Assembly (NCBI GenBank): GCA_900546345.1
Contig: URCI01000007.1
Coordinates: 29,041-93,040, forward strand
Source of the DNA: an uncultured Prevotella sp.
GTDB lineage: Bacteria; Bacteroidota; Bacteroidia; Bacteroidales; Bacteroidaceae
Direction of reading: 5' to 3'
Length of the DNA: 64,000 nucleotides
A program made the translations under genes and the position numbers. Below the pieces are notes generated by a model. That model was not told the DNA's origin and did not search any database. It was given only the letters and a program-made list of their open reading frames with translations. Positions 41,660-50,509 of the stretch are shown in pieces; the stretch's first letter is position 1; each line of letters begins with the position of its first letter.

Positions 41660-44143
41660 TTATTCTGGTATCTTGTCATACATGGCTTTCCACCAGCTGT
41701 CATCGTCCTGCAGCCACTTGGCAAACCAGGCGAAGATGGTGTTCTGCCATTTGATGCGCTTGTTGTAGTCTTGTATCCAGTGGTTCTCCCCTTCCACTTC
41801 CACGAGAGCCACGGGACGGCCCAGGAGCTTCAGTGCCGTGTAGAGCGCGATGCTGTTGGCCGTGGGCACGTTGGTGTCGGCGGTGCCGTGGACGAGCAGC
41901 AGCGGCGTGTGGATCTTGTCGGCATTGTAGAGCGGGCTGTGGTCGACATAGAGATCGCGGTCTGACCACGGATAGCGGTTGGCCATGCTCACCTCGCTGT
42001 AGGAATAGCCCCAGTAGCCCGATCCCCAGTATTGTGTGTGGTCGCTGATGCCGGCGTGTGAGACGGCAGCGGCAAAGAGATCGGTCTTGGTCTGCAGATA
42101 CTGCGTCATGAAGCCACCGTAGGAAGCGCCGAGGCATCCGATCTTCTTCGCGTTGATAAAGCTGTGGTCGGCGCAGAACTTCTTTGTGCCCTCGATGATG
42201 TCGTCGGCCACGCCGTCACCCGCTGTGTCGACATGGCGGGAGGCAAACTCCTGGCCGAAGCCGGCGGCACCGCTTGGCTCGATGACGTAGACCACATAAC
42301 CCTTGGAGGCATAGAGCGGGAAGGGATAGTTGCCACCGAAGTAGCGGCTTGTCGGGGAGCAACCACCATAGTAATAGACGATCATCGGATATTTCTTCGT
42401 CGCGTCGAAGTGAGGCGGCAGATAGTAGCGGCCGTAGATGGTGTCGCCGCGGCTGCTGGTGAAGTTCCAATCTTTGCAGGACGGCAGGTCGACGTCGGCG
42501 AGCTTGCGCTGCTGGTCTTCCAGGAGCGTGGACTTGCCGTTGGCGGTGTTCATCATGTAGAGGCGGTCGACGTTGAGGGCGCTCTGTCCGTTGTAGCAGA
42601 GCACAGGCGCTGTCTCAGCCATGTCCACACCTCCGACATAGTCTTCGGGTGTGTTGAGGGTCTCGATCTTGCCGCTCTTGGGATCCATGCGGAAGAGGCG
42701 GCGGTAGTCACGGTCAAGTGCGTTGAAATAGATCTTGCCGTCGTAGTAGTTCCACTGCATGGTCTCGATGCTCGGATCGAAGTCCTTGGTCATCGGGCGT
42801 ATCTTGCGTGTGGCGCAGTCGATGGTGTAGAGCTGATAGTCGTACATGCTCGGGATGCGCCCCTTGGGCAGGTTCTCGCCGATGCCGCCAAGGCACTCCG
42901 GTGAGCCCTTCACGGCGATGGTGCGGGCATCGGGAGAGAATACCGCATTGGCGATGAAGCCGTCGCTGTCGACAAGACACTCCTGTCGCATCGTGCTCAG
43001 GTCGAGGCGATAGATCGAGTTGAGCGTTGTCGGCCGTTTGCTCAGGCGGGCACGCGACACCATATATAATAGGTAGCGGCTGTCGCGCGAGATGTCGCAG
43101 AGCGACACATCGTGGTAGCCAAAGGTCAGCGGCTGGGCGTAGCCTGTCGACAAGTCGTATTTGAGCAGTTGGTTGCGGTTGCGCCATCCCGGCTGCCGGT
43201 CATCGGGCTGAATGATCTGGTGGACTTGGCTGTCGTCTTTCGGGCCTTCGGTTTGTTTCGAGATGATGAGGTATTTGCCGTTGGGCGCCATCGTCCAGTC
43301 ACCCTCGGGGAGATTGTCAGTGAGCACCGTCTCGGCACCGGTGACGACATCGGCCTCGACGAGTTGTGTGCCCTTGACGCCCTTGCGGGTGAAGAGATAG
43401 CTGTCTTTGCCCGGCATCCAGCGCAGATTCTTGTCAGAGGTGCGCACGGTGGTGCCGCGTCGAAGGTCGTAGATGGTGTAGAGCCACGCCGTGTTGTTGG
43501 CCGACGTGGTTTCGTAGGACGTGGTGATGGCGTAGCGTCCGTCGTAGCTGACCTGACTGCCATAGTAGTGCTTGCCGTTGAGGAAGTCGTAGAGCGTCAG
43601 TTCGCGCCGTCCGTTGTCGGAGGTAGAGAACAGCGCATCGGTGTCGCTGTCGAGGCTCACTTGCAGCGAGTCGTGCTCACCGGGCTCGGTGAGGTATTTG
43701 ATGACGATGTCGTGCGTGGCGGGTGTGAGTGTGAGCGTGCCGTCGCTTTTCTGTCCGTCGACATAGAGCTCGTAGTGTTTCATCTTACCCACCCGGAGCG
43801 TGGCTTTGGCATAGCGGTCGTTCTTGAGCGTGAACTGCAGCAGATGGAGCGCGGTGGCGTTTTTGCTGGATGGAGCGAAGGTGCCGTTGTAGGCTTTGCC
43901 TTGGCGTGCTTTGGTCAGGTCGACAAAGGTGCCGAGCAGGTTGTCGGTTTTGAAGCCCTGACGGTCCAGCCCGATGGTGTCGACCATCACAGGGCGTTGC
44001 AGTGCAAAGGGACCGCTATAGCGGAAATGGGTCACGGGGCGTGTGGCCGCCAGCATGGGTTGCAGTGTGCATAGGGCAAGGCCTATCAGGGCGGAGCCTC
44101 TGCTCAGCAACGTGGTGGCGGCATGATGATGGATGTTCTTCAT
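41660..44143 (-). CDS. S9 family prolyl oligopeptidase / dipeptidyl peptidase
   Basis: The 827-residue protein has an export signal (ending near LQPMLAA), a beta-propeller N-terminal region with WD-like strands (about 200-530), and a C-terminal alpha/beta hydrolase domain. The catalytic Ser lies in GASYGGF (near 673), Asp in HGTADTNVPT (near 755) and His in GENHWIQ (near 787). Members cleave short peptides after proline or other residues in the periplasm; asaccharolytic relatives use them for peptide nutrition. Substrate preference cannot be read directly. Confidence 0.92.
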   Translation of the reverse strand: MKNIHHHAATTLLSRGSALIGLALCTLQPMLAATRPVTHFRYSGPFALQRPVMVDTIGLDRQGFKTDNLLGTFVDLTKARQGKAYNGTFAPSSKNATALHLLQFTLKNDRYAKATLRVGKMKHYELYVDGQKSDGTLTLTPATHDIVIKYLTEPGEHDSLQVSLDSDTDALFSTSDNGRRELTLYDFLNGKHYYGSQVSYDGRYAITTSYETTSANNTAWLYTIYDLRRGTTVRTSDKNLRWMPGKDSYLFTRKGVKGTQLVEADVVTGAETVLTDNLPEGDWTMAPNGKYLIISKQTEGPKDDSQVHQIIQPDDRQPGWRNRNQLLKYDLSTGYAQPLTFGYHDVSLCDISRDSRYLLYMVSRARLSKRPTTLNSIYRLDLSTMRQECLVDSDGFIANAVFSPDARTIAVKGSPECLGGIGENLPKGRIPSMYDYQLYTIDCATRKIRPMTKDFDPSIETMQWNYYDGKIYFNALDRDYRRLFRMDPKSGKIETLNTPEDYVGGVDMAETAPVLCYNGQSALNVDRLYMMNTANGKSTLLEDQQRKLADVDLPSCKDWNFTSSRGDTIYGRYYLPPHFDATKKYPMIVYYYGGCSPTSRYFGGNYPFPLYASKGYVVYVIEPSGAAGFGQEFASRHVDTAGDGVADDIIEGTKKFCADHSFINAKKIGCLGASYGGFMTQYLQTKTDLFAAAVSHAGISDHTQYWGSGYWGYSYSEVSMANRYPWSDRDLYVDHSPLYNADKIHTPLLLVHGTADTNVPTANSIALYTALKLLGRPVALVEVEGENHWIQDYNKRIKWQNTIFAWFAKWLQDDDSWWKAMYDKIPE

Positions 44144-44186
44144 AAATGATGCGGTTAAAACAAAAACTTTTCTCTCAATTCACCTG

Positions 44187-44194
44187 CAAACTTA
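44187..44194 (-). promoter_or_regulatory. -7 promoter box of the S9 peptidase gene
   Basis: TAAGTTTG on the minus strand, about 45 bases before the start codon. No TTG at the expected -33 position. Confidence 0.5.
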
Positions 44195-44266
44195 CACAAA
44201 ATATATGAATTCCGTGCAGAAATGCTACAATATATTATAAAGACACAGTTAATCAGACAAAAGAAC

Positions 44267-46054
44267 TCACTTCTTGTAGTAGTGCGCATAGTTGAAGAAG
44301 GGCTCGGTGACGACATTTTTGCTTGAGGCGCGGTACACATTGCCGTAAGGGTCATGGGCGCGCACGGTGACCTCTGCTGAAGGCGAGGCCGGCTCGTAGT
44401 AGTAGAGGTGGTTCATGATGAGGTATTTGTTGCTTTTGCCGACAAAATAATAGGGCACGGAGACCGCGTAGCGATGGTGATAGCCCACGGCAAAGGCATC
44501 CTGCCCCAGTCCGCTGAGCCTTTTCATCGGATACTCCACACCATTCTCGATGGCATAGACCTTCCAGCGCGAGTCCGCATTGAAGACATTTGCCACGATC
44601 ACGCCTTTGCCGCGTGGCAGATTCCAGTCAGCTGCATACGACTCGCCGTTGAAGTCGGTGTCAGCACGGAACAGCGCCATCTGGGTCATGCGGTTCCAGC
44701 GAGTGCCCTTGTAGTAGTCGGTGTAGATCGCTGTGCCTTGGAAGCCATAGATGTAATAGCCGTTGGGCGTACCACAGATATTGATGTTGGACTGCCAGAT
44801 GTTGCCGCAGGCCGCTGCATGACAGTGCTCGAGGAGATGGCGTCCGTGGTAGTCCACCTCATGGTTGAGGGCAAAGTGGGTGTGACCGCAAAACAGTTCG
44901 TATCCGCCCTTGAAGGTATCGAGCAGCGAGAGGATCTCGGTCAGACGTGATGACGTGTAGTGTCCTTCCTCTGAAGAGATGCCCACAGGCTCAGCCCCTT
45001 TTTTGGGACGTGTGCCCATGGTGAGCGGGATGTGGTAGCACAGCACCACCTTTTTCTGTTTGTTTGCCAGTGCGAGATCTTTCTTCAGCCACGCCATTTG
45101 CTGGTCAGTCAGCTCGCCGGGCTGCCAATAGACCGATCCCCGATAGAAATGACAGTCGTTGAAACACACGTAGTGCTCGTCGCCGCGGTCAAAAGAGTAG
45201 TCTGTGGGGCCCCAAGCCTCTTCCCATTTGCGCTTATAAGCGTCTTTGCCGTCCTGATCGTGGTTGCCGATGACAGAGAAAAGCCTCATGCGCGAGGCTC
45301 CTAATGTCTTGCGGATCTTCATCTCCAACGTGGCGTTGTAGCCCCCGTAGTATTGTACGTCGTCGCCCATGCTCAGTCCGTAGACCGGCAGATCGCCGGG
45401 CAGAGAATTCAACGTCTGCCTCACGTCGGCCATCGTCTCTATGGCGAAGCGGTCCACATCAGTGATTTTTACGGGATTGTCATTGGGGCCTTTGTAGTAA
45501 GGGCTGTAGGCGTTGGTCACCTGGGGATCGCCGAAGACCAGCATCGCATAACGGCTCTCTTTGCCCGAAGGCAGTGGCTTGAGGCGGAAGTCATAGACCG
45601 AGTCGGTGGCCGTGATGCGGCGGTAGATACAAGCCGTGCGGTCTTTGCTGCTATGAACAGGCACTTCCGCCCAGTCGGGAACGGTGTAGTAGACAAAGCT
45701 GGCGGCAGCGCGGCGGCGCAGCGCATAGTGGCCCAAGGAGTCGGTGAGCACACAGTCGATGCCGTCGCTCACCGTGATGCCGGGCACGGGCGTTCCGTCG
45801 GTGCGTGTCAGTGTGCCTTGGATCATCTGTGAGGGCTTGGGCGCCGGTCTCTGTACTTGGGGTTTGAGGGCGCGATGCACGGTGTCGCGGATCGTGTCGG
45901 CATGGTGCTTCACGGCCATCGGTTGCCGGATGGGCTGGGTATCCTGCCCGTCGGACTGATGCCAGGCGGTGAATGCTGCGGCCAGGACGACAATTGTCGC
46001 CACCAGTGCAGCCAGCGTGAGAAGGATGGAATGTTGCTTGTCTTTCTTGTCCAT
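44267..46054 (-). CDS. Membrane-anchored calcineurin-like metallophosphatase
   Basis: The 595-residue protein has an N-terminal membrane helix (LLTLAALVATIVVLAAAFTA), a short beta domain (MIQGTLTRTDGTPVPGITVS, carboxypeptidase-regulatory-like), and a calcineurin-like core with metal ligands in VFGDPQVTN, GLSMGDDVQYYGG, VIGNHDQDG, CYHIPL and GHTHFALNH. A C-terminal domain (about 430-590) is the MetallophosC type. The Bacteroidales family likely acts on phosphoesters in the periplasm; substrate unknown. It is convergent with nothing and divergent from fabG. Confidence 0.87.
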   Translation of the reverse strand: MDKKDKQHSILLTLAALVATIVVLAAAFTAWHQSDGQDTQPIRQPMAVKHHADTIRDTVHRALKPQVQRPAPKPSQMIQGTLTRTDGTPVPGITVSDGIDCVLTDSLGHYALRRRAAASFVYYTVPDWAEVPVHSSKDRTACIYRRITATDSVYDFRLKPLPSGKESRYAMLVFGDPQVTNAYSPYYKGPNDNPVKITDVDRFAIETMADVRQTLNSLPGDLPVYGLSMGDDVQYYGGYNATLEMKIRKTLGASRMRLFSVIGNHDQDGKDAYKRKWEEAWGPTDYSFDRGDEHYVCFNDCHFYRGSVYWQPGELTDQQMAWLKKDLALANKQKKVVLCYHIPLTMGTRPKKGAEPVGISSEEGHYTSSRLTEILSLLDTFKGGYELFCGHTHFALNHEVDYHGRHLLEHCHAAACGNIWQSNINICGTPNGYYIYGFQGTAIYTDYYKGTRWNRMTQMALFRADTDFNGESYAADWNLPRGKGVIVANVFNADSRWKVYAIENGVEYPMKRLSGLGQDAFAVGYHHRYAVSVPYYFVGKSNKYLIMNHLYYYEPASPSAEVTVRAHDPYGNVYRASSKNVVTEPFFNYAHYYKK

Positions 46055-46073
46055 AGCTGTGCATTTCGATGCA

Positions 46074-46081
46074 CAAAGTTA
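46074..46081 (-). promoter_or_regulatory. -7 promoter box of the metallophosphatase gene
   Basis: TAACTTTG on the minus strand, about 20 bases before the start codon, followed by a small TGCAT/ATGCA hairpin in the leader. Confidence 0.5.
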
Positions 46082-46134
46082 CACATAATTCATGACTTTA
46101 TGCCTTTTTGTGCTTTTATTCCGTCATAATTTCG

Positions 46135-46142
46135 TAACTTTG
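46135..46142 (+). promoter_or_regulatory. -7 promoter box of fabG
   Basis: TAACTTTG on the plus strand, with a leader of about 50 bases. It is divergent from the box at 46074-46081, so about 55 bases serve two genes. Confidence 0.55.
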
Positions 46143-46197
46143 CGGGTACAAATGACATTTCGGACACATATTATTTATTATATAACACTTAAACGTT

Positions 46198-46959
46198 ATG
46201 GAAAAGAAAGGATTATTGGAGGGTAAGACCGCGCTCATCACCGGTGCAGCCCGTGGTATCGGCAAGGCCATTGCCCTGCGTTTTGCTCAGGAAGGCGCCA
46301 ACATCGCCTTCACCGATCTCGCTATCGATGAGGAGCACGGCGGTTTGGAGACCGAGCGCGAGCTCAATGCGCTGGGTGTGAAAGCCAAGGGCTATGCCAG
46401 CAATGCGGCTGACTTTGCGCAGACCGAGGCTACTGTGAAGCAGGTAGTCGCCGACTTTGGCTCTGTGGATATTCTGGTCAACAATGCCGGTATCACCAAG
46501 GACGGACTCATGCTGCGTATGTCTGAGGCACAGTGGGACGCTGTCATCGCCGTGAACCTCAAGAGTGCCTTCAACTTCATCCATGCTTGTATTCCTTACA
46601 TGATGCGCCAGCGCGACGGCCGTATCATCAACATGAGCTCTGTCGTCGGCGTGCATGGCAATGCCGGACAGTGCAACTACTCTGCTTCCAAGGCTGGTCT
46701 GATCGCTTTGGCAAAGAGTATTGCTCAGGAGATGGGCCCCAAGGGTATCCGTGCCAACGCCATTGCACCGGGCTTCATCGACACTGCTATGACACAAGCT
46801 CTGCCTGAGCCTGTCCGCAAGCAGTGGGTCAGCCATATCCCTGTACGCCGTGCGGGTACGGTCAACGACATCGCTGACACGGCTGTCTATCTGGCTTCTG
46901 ATCTCTCAAGCTATGTCTCTGGTCAGGTCATCCAGGTCGATGGTGGTATGAACATGTAA
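46198..46959 (+). CDS. fabG: 3-oxoacyl-ACP reductase
   Basis: The 253-residue short-chain dehydrogenase has the NAD(P)-binding GAARGIGKAIAL, NNAGITKDGLMLRM, the catalytic Ser in NMSSVVG, YSASKAG (Tyr and Lys) and the end VSGQVIQVDGGMNM. NNAGITKD and the closing GGM are the FabG form rather than general SDRs. It reduces 3-oxoacyl-ACP in each round of fatty-acid elongation. Length is typical. Confidence 0.92.
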   Translation: MEKKGLLEGKTALITGAARGIGKAIALRFAQEGANIAFTDLAIDEEHGGLETERELNALGVKAKGYASNAADFAQTEATVKQVVADFGSVDILVNNAGITKDGLMLRMSEAQWDAVIAVNLKSAFNFIHACIPYMMRQRDGRIINMSSVVGVHGNAGQCNYSASKAGLIALAKSIAQEMGPKGIRANAIAPGFIDTAMTQALPEPVRKQWVSHIPVRRAGTVNDIADTAVYLASDLSSYVSGQVIQVDGGMNM

Positions 46960-46963
46960 ACAA

Positions 46964-47042
46964 AGTTGAATGATGAATGATGAGTTGTTACAACATTCAA
47001 CATTGTCATAACTCATCATTCAACATTCATCGTTCATCATTT
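46964..47042 (+). repeat. AT-rich CATTCATCATT short repeats, second site
   Basis: The gap between fabG and the next gene contains repeated ACAACATTCAACATT and ACTCATCATTCAACATTCAT, matching the leader at 641-738, preceded by their inverted form GAATGATGAATGATGAG. Confidence 0.7.
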
Positions 47043-47046
47043 TTTT

Positions 47047-47715
47047 ATGCGGGTCGTTTACGAGGATAATCACGTCATCATCGTCTATAAGGAGAGTGGG
47101 GAGATCGTGCAGGGCGACAAGACCGGCGACATACCTCTTTCGGAAACGGTGAAAGACTATATTAAGGAGAAGTATCACAAGCCTGGCAATGTGTTTCTGG
47201 GTGTGGTGCATCGCCTCGATCGTCCTGTGGCGGGCCTCGTCGTCTTTGCTCGTACCAGCAAGGCTCTGTCAAGACTCAATGAGATGTTCCGCAAAGGCGA
47301 GGTGCACAAGACTTATTGGGCCATCACGCAGAATGTGCCCGCCGATGAGCAGGGCACGCTGACCAACTGGATGACGCGCAACGAAAAACAAAACAAAAGC
47401 TACGCCTACGACCGGGAAGTGCCGGGGGCCAAGAAAGCCGTGCTCAACTATCGTGTCATCGGGCACAGCGACCACTATCATCTCTTGGAGATCACATTGC
47501 TCACAGGCCGTCATCATCAGATCCGGTGCCAGCTTTCTCACATCGGTTGCCCCATCAAGGGTGACCTGAAATATGGCGCTCGGCGCAGCAATCCCGACGG
47601 CAGTATCTCACTGCTCTCGCATCGTGTGCAGTTCACACACCCGGTGTCGGGCAAGGACATAGACATTGTCTCGCCATTGCCCGACGACGCACTGTGGCAA
47701 TCGTTCGGGAAGTAA
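47047..47715 (+). CDS. RluA-family pseudouridine synthase
   Basis: The 222-residue protein has the RluA motif II HRLDRPVAGLVVFARTS with the catalytic Asp, and later TGRHHQIRCQLSHIGCPIKGD. It lacks an S4 domain, like the short RluA type that modifies rRNA or tRNA uridines. The start follows a T-run at 47041; a terminator follows the stop. Confidence 0.92.
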   Translation: MRVVYEDNHVIIVYKESGEIVQGDKTGDIPLSETVKDYIKEKYHKPGNVFLGVVHRLDRPVAGLVVFARTSKALSRLNEMFRKGEVHKTYWAITQNVPADEQGTLTNWMTRNEKQNKSYAYDREVPGAKKAVLNYRVIGHSDHYHLLEITLLTGRHHQIRCQLSHIGCPIKGDLKYGARRSNPDGSISLLSHRVQFTHPVSGKDIDIVSPLPDDALWQSFGK

Positions 47716-47718
47716 TGT

Positions 47719-47748
47719 GGGTGATCCCTCTTTGTGATCACCCTTTTG
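47719..47748 (+). terminator. Intrinsic terminator after the pseudouridine synthase gene
   Basis: GGGTGATC and GATCACCC form an eight-pair stem followed by TTTTG. It lies just before the convergent end of the HD hydrolase gene. Confidence 0.8.
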
Positions 47749-47764
47749 TATGGTTCCTTACGGT

Positions 47765-48391
47765 CTACAGGTTGTCGACATCCTCAGCCGTCGTCTCGAT
47801 GATGGCGGCAGCAAGACTGTCAGCAGCTTGCACGATGGCGCAGAGCGGATACTCCATGCGCGCGGTGTCGTAGCAGCGCTCGTCTTCATAGGAGTTGAAG
47901 TTCAGCCCGAAAGCACCCATATGCCAGCGGATGGCGCACATCTCGTCGTCGTTGAGCTGCAAACCGCTTAAGAGCAACAGAATGACGCTTTTCTCGCCAT
48001 GACCCATCGGGAAGTCTTTGTATGACACATTGTATCCTTCTGCGTCTTCCCACTGTCCGAGTTTATTCTTCCGTTTCTTGATCGTGCGCTTGTAGATGTC
48101 CATTTTGCAGACATCATGGAGCAGGGTAGCGAGGATGATGCTTTCGCGTTTCACTTCACCCATCGAGGCGGCATCGAGACCTTTCATCCCTTCCCAGATA
48201 GCCAGACCGGCGTGGCAGACGTTCAGACTGTGCTCGCACAGACCGCCCGGCACGTTGAGATGATGACCGGCTGATGCCGGTGCTTCGAAGAAACCTCCTT
48301 TTTCCAGGTCTTCGATCACATAGTCGATGCCCTCGCGCTTGGTCTCGCGCAGGAGCGCCTCAAACTCTTCTTGATTTTTTTGCTTGTCCAT
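47765..48391 (-). CDS. HD superfamily hydrolase
   Basis: The 208-residue protein has a spaced HD pattern: GGLCEHSLNVCHAG, ATLLHDVCKMD and the later RWHMGAFG and IVQAADSLAA. This resembles YhaM-like or other HD phosphohydrolases acting on nucleic acids or nucleotides. It is cytosolic and stands alone; function is not resolved. Confidence 0.82.
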   Translation of the reverse strand: MDKQKNQEEFEALLRETKREGIDYVIEDLEKGGFFEAPASAGHHLNVPGGLCEHSLNVCHAGLAIWEGMKGLDAASMGEVKRESIILATLLHDVCKMDIYKRTIKKRKNKLGQWEDAEGYNVSYKDFPMGHGEKSVILLLLSGLQLNDDEMCAIRWHMGAFGLNFNSYEDERCYDTARMEYPLCAIVQAADSLAAAIIETTAEDVDNL

Positions 48392-48463
48392 GATATGATG
48401 ATATAATGATGGTCGTGATATGCAATGATCACTTTCTCTATTACACTATTGCTAATTCGATTG

Positions 48464-48471
48464 CAAAATTA
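48464..48471 (-). promoter_or_regulatory. -7 promoter box of the HD hydrolase gene
   Basis: TAATTTTG on the minus strand about 75 bases before the start codon. Confidence 0.45.
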
Positions 48472-48524
48472 CTAATTTTTTTCTGATCGCAGTCGTGTAT
48501 CTCTGTCCTTTGCTTGAAGTAAGG

Positions 48525-48565
48525 TCAAAATAAAGGGCTGGCAAGATTTTGTTTCTTGTCAGCCC
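48525..48565 (-). terminator. Intrinsic terminator of the fucose-isomerase-like gene
   Basis: On the minus strand GGGCTGACAAG and CTTGCCAGCCC form an 11-pair stem with one mismatch, followed by TTTATTTT. Confidence 0.8.
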
Positions 48566-48637
48566 ATCACTATTTCTCAGCCCGTTTCCTTCATAGAAAT
48601 CTATTCTGGCAACGGACGCGAAGCCAAAGCTTTCTGT

Positions 48638-50116
48638 TTACTCAAATGGGTTCTCTGTTGGGTAGGGCAGGCTCTTCGGCTGATTGTAAGCTACATCCTG
48701 GATGCCCATGTACTTCAGGAAGTTGAAGAGATGCTTGCCGACATGAGAGAAGGCCACGGCGCCGTGGTGAGGATAGTGCTTCTCGATGAGCACGTGACGA
48801 TAGAAGCGACCCATCTCAGGAATAGCGAAGATGCCGATGCCACCGAACGAACGTGTCGGCACGTTGAGGACCTCGCCCTCAGCGATGTAGGCGCGGAGCA
48901 CACCTTCGGAGTCGCATTGTACACGATAGAACGTGATGTCGCCCGGAGCAATGTCGCCCTCGAGGGTGCCACGGGTGAAGTCTGGCTTGCCGCCATTCTC
49001 GAGCAGACGGTTCTGGATCAGCTGATACTTGATGGCACGGCCGGCGCACATCTTGCACGACGGTGTGTTGCCGCAGTGGAAGCCCATGAAGGTGTCTGTG
49101 AGCTTGTAGTTGTACTTGCCGACGATGTCCTCGTCGTAGATGTACTTAGGCACGGAGTTGTTGATGTCGAGCAAGGTCACGGTGTCATCGCTCAGGCACA
49201 TGCCGATGTACTCCGACAGGGCGCCATAGATGTCTACCTCGCAGGCTACTGGAATGCCGCGGCTGACCAGACGTGAGTTGACATAGCAGGGCTCGAAACC
49301 AAACTGGCTTGGGAAGGCGGGCCAGCACTTGTCGGCAAAGGCCACGTACTTGCGTGAGCCCTTGTGCTGCTCGGCCCAGTCGAGCAAGGTCAGTTCGAAC
49401 TGTGCCATACGGCGGCTCAGATCGGGATAGTACTTGCCTTCGCCCATCTCGGCGGCCATGTCCTTGCAGACACCGTCAATGCGCGGGTCGTTCTCATGTT
49501 GCTTGTAAGCCACGAGCAGGTCGAGCTCGGAGTTCTCCTCGATTTCCACGCCCAGCTCGTAAAGTCCCTTGATAGGAGCGTTGCAGGCGAAGAAGTCTTG
49601 TGGACGCGGACCGAAGGTGATGATCTTCAAACCCTTCAGACCGATGACGGCGCGGGCCACAGGCACGAAGTCTGCGATCATCTTTGCGATGTCGTCGGCG
49701 GTTCCCACAGGATAAGCGGGGATATATCCTTTGAGGTGACGCATGGCGAGGTTGTAGCTGCAGTTGAGCATACCGCAATAAGCGTCGCCACGGCCGTTGA
49801 TCATGTCACCGTCGCCTTCTGCGGCAGAGACAAACATGCAAGGACCATGGAACTTCTTGGCGATGAGGGTCTCGGGGGTCTCCGGACCGAAGTTGCCAAG
49901 GAAGACAACGAGGGCGTTGCAGCCTGCCTCTCGGACCTCTTTGATGGCCTTGAGCATATCCTGTTCGTTCTCCACAGTTGTCGGACAGTCATAGATCTCA
50001 CCCTTGTAAGCTTTCACGATGTTCTCGCGGCGCTGTGTGGAAAGGGCAATAGGGAAACAGTCACGGCTGACGGCGATAATGCCGAGCTTCACCTGAGGAA
50101 TGTTTGTGCTTTGCAT
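48638..50116 (-). CDS. L-fucose/L-arabinose isomerase-family protein
   Basis: The 492-residue protein resembles the fucose/arabinose isomerase superfamily: VVFLGNFGPETPETL, SAAEGDGDMINGRGDAYCG, EVDIYGALSEYIG (Glu and Asp that would bind metal) and HCGNTPSCKMCAG. The family interconverts aldoses and ketoses with Mn2+, but this subgroup is uncharacterised as far as I know. It is transcribed alone from a strong promoter with an 85-base leader. Rhamnose or fucose released by the pectin locus is a possible substrate source, but nothing in the sequence ties them together. Confidence 0.8.
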   Translation of the reverse strand: MQSTNIPQVKLGIIAVSRDCFPIALSTQRRENIVKAYKGEIYDCPTTVENEQDMLKAIKEVREAGCNALVVFLGNFGPETPETLIAKKFHGPCMFVSAAEGDGDMINGRGDAYCGMLNCSYNLAMRHLKGYIPAYPVGTADDIAKMIADFVPVARAVIGLKGLKIITFGPRPQDFFACNAPIKGLYELGVEIEENSELDLLVAYKQHENDPRIDGVCKDMAAEMGEGKYYPDLSRRMAQFELTLLDWAEQHKGSRKYVAFADKCWPAFPSQFGFEPCYVNSRLVSRGIPVACEVDIYGALSEYIGMCLSDDTVTLLDINNSVPKYIYDEDIVGKYNYKLTDTFMGFHCGNTPSCKMCAGRAIKYQLIQNRLLENGGKPDFTRGTLEGDIAPGDITFYRVQCDSEGVLRAYIAEGEVLNVPTRSFGGIGIFAIPEMGRFYRHVLIEKHYPHHGAVAFSHVGKHLFNFLKYMGIQDVAYNQPKSLPYPTENPFE

Positions 50117-50203
50117 AATCTTTTTGTTTAGTTGATTTTGGTGTTATTAGTTGTTGTCTTTGATTTCTATTATATATTGAAAGCAGTTTTTGCTTATCGG
50201 TGA

Positions 50204-50234
50204 CAAAGATACACTTTTTCTTTGTAACGACAAA
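50204..50234 (-). promoter_or_regulatory. Promoter of the fucose-isomerase-like gene
   Basis: TTTG (50234-50231), 19 bases, then TATCTTTG (50211-50204) on the minus strand: full match to the Bacteroidetes consensus. Confidence 0.85.
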
Positions 50235-50305
50235 GGGATGAGATAAAAGAAAAAGTTTTTGAAACATTATATAAGATTCTAGCCTCCAAATATAATATTC
50301 CTTTC

Positions 50306-50345
50306 ACAAAAAGAGGCGTGTCCTTTCCTTAGGGGACACGCCTCT
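50306..50345 (-). terminator. Intrinsic terminator downstream of the GH13-AlaX gene
   Basis: On the minus strand AGAGGCGTGTCC and GGACACGCCTCT form a perfect 12-pair stem followed by TTTTTG. It ends transcripts arriving from 50510 after they pass the 20-bp repeat array. Confidence 0.85.
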
Positions 50346-50370
50346 TATATATATATAATAAGGTGTAGAG
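50346..50370. repeat. TATA/AAGGTGTA dispersed repeat, copy 4
   Basis: ATATATATATAATAAGGTGT followed by AGAGC directly abuts the terminator stem at 50345. Confidence 0.65.
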
Positions 50371-50394
50371 CAGGCTTGGCCTTCGTAGCAGTCG

Positions 50395-50500
50395 GTGACA
50401 GCCTGTGGACCGTCTGTGACTGCTTATGGCTTTCCGTGACTGCTCATGGCCTTCCATGACTGTTAGTTGTTGTCTGTAACGGTCTGTGGCCGCCTGTGTG
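50395..50500. repeat. 20-bp tandem repeat in the 3' untranslated region of the GH13-AlaX gene
   Basis: Units start at 50395, 50416, 50436, 50456 and 50476, with a partial sixth at 50496. The best pair is GTGACTGCTTATGGCTTTCC and GTGACTGCTCATGGCCTTCC. The array fills the space between the stop codon and the terminator. Nothing else is seen in the 393-base gap apart from the promoter and terminator already listed. Confidence 0.8.
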
Positions 50501-50509
50501 GCTTACACC

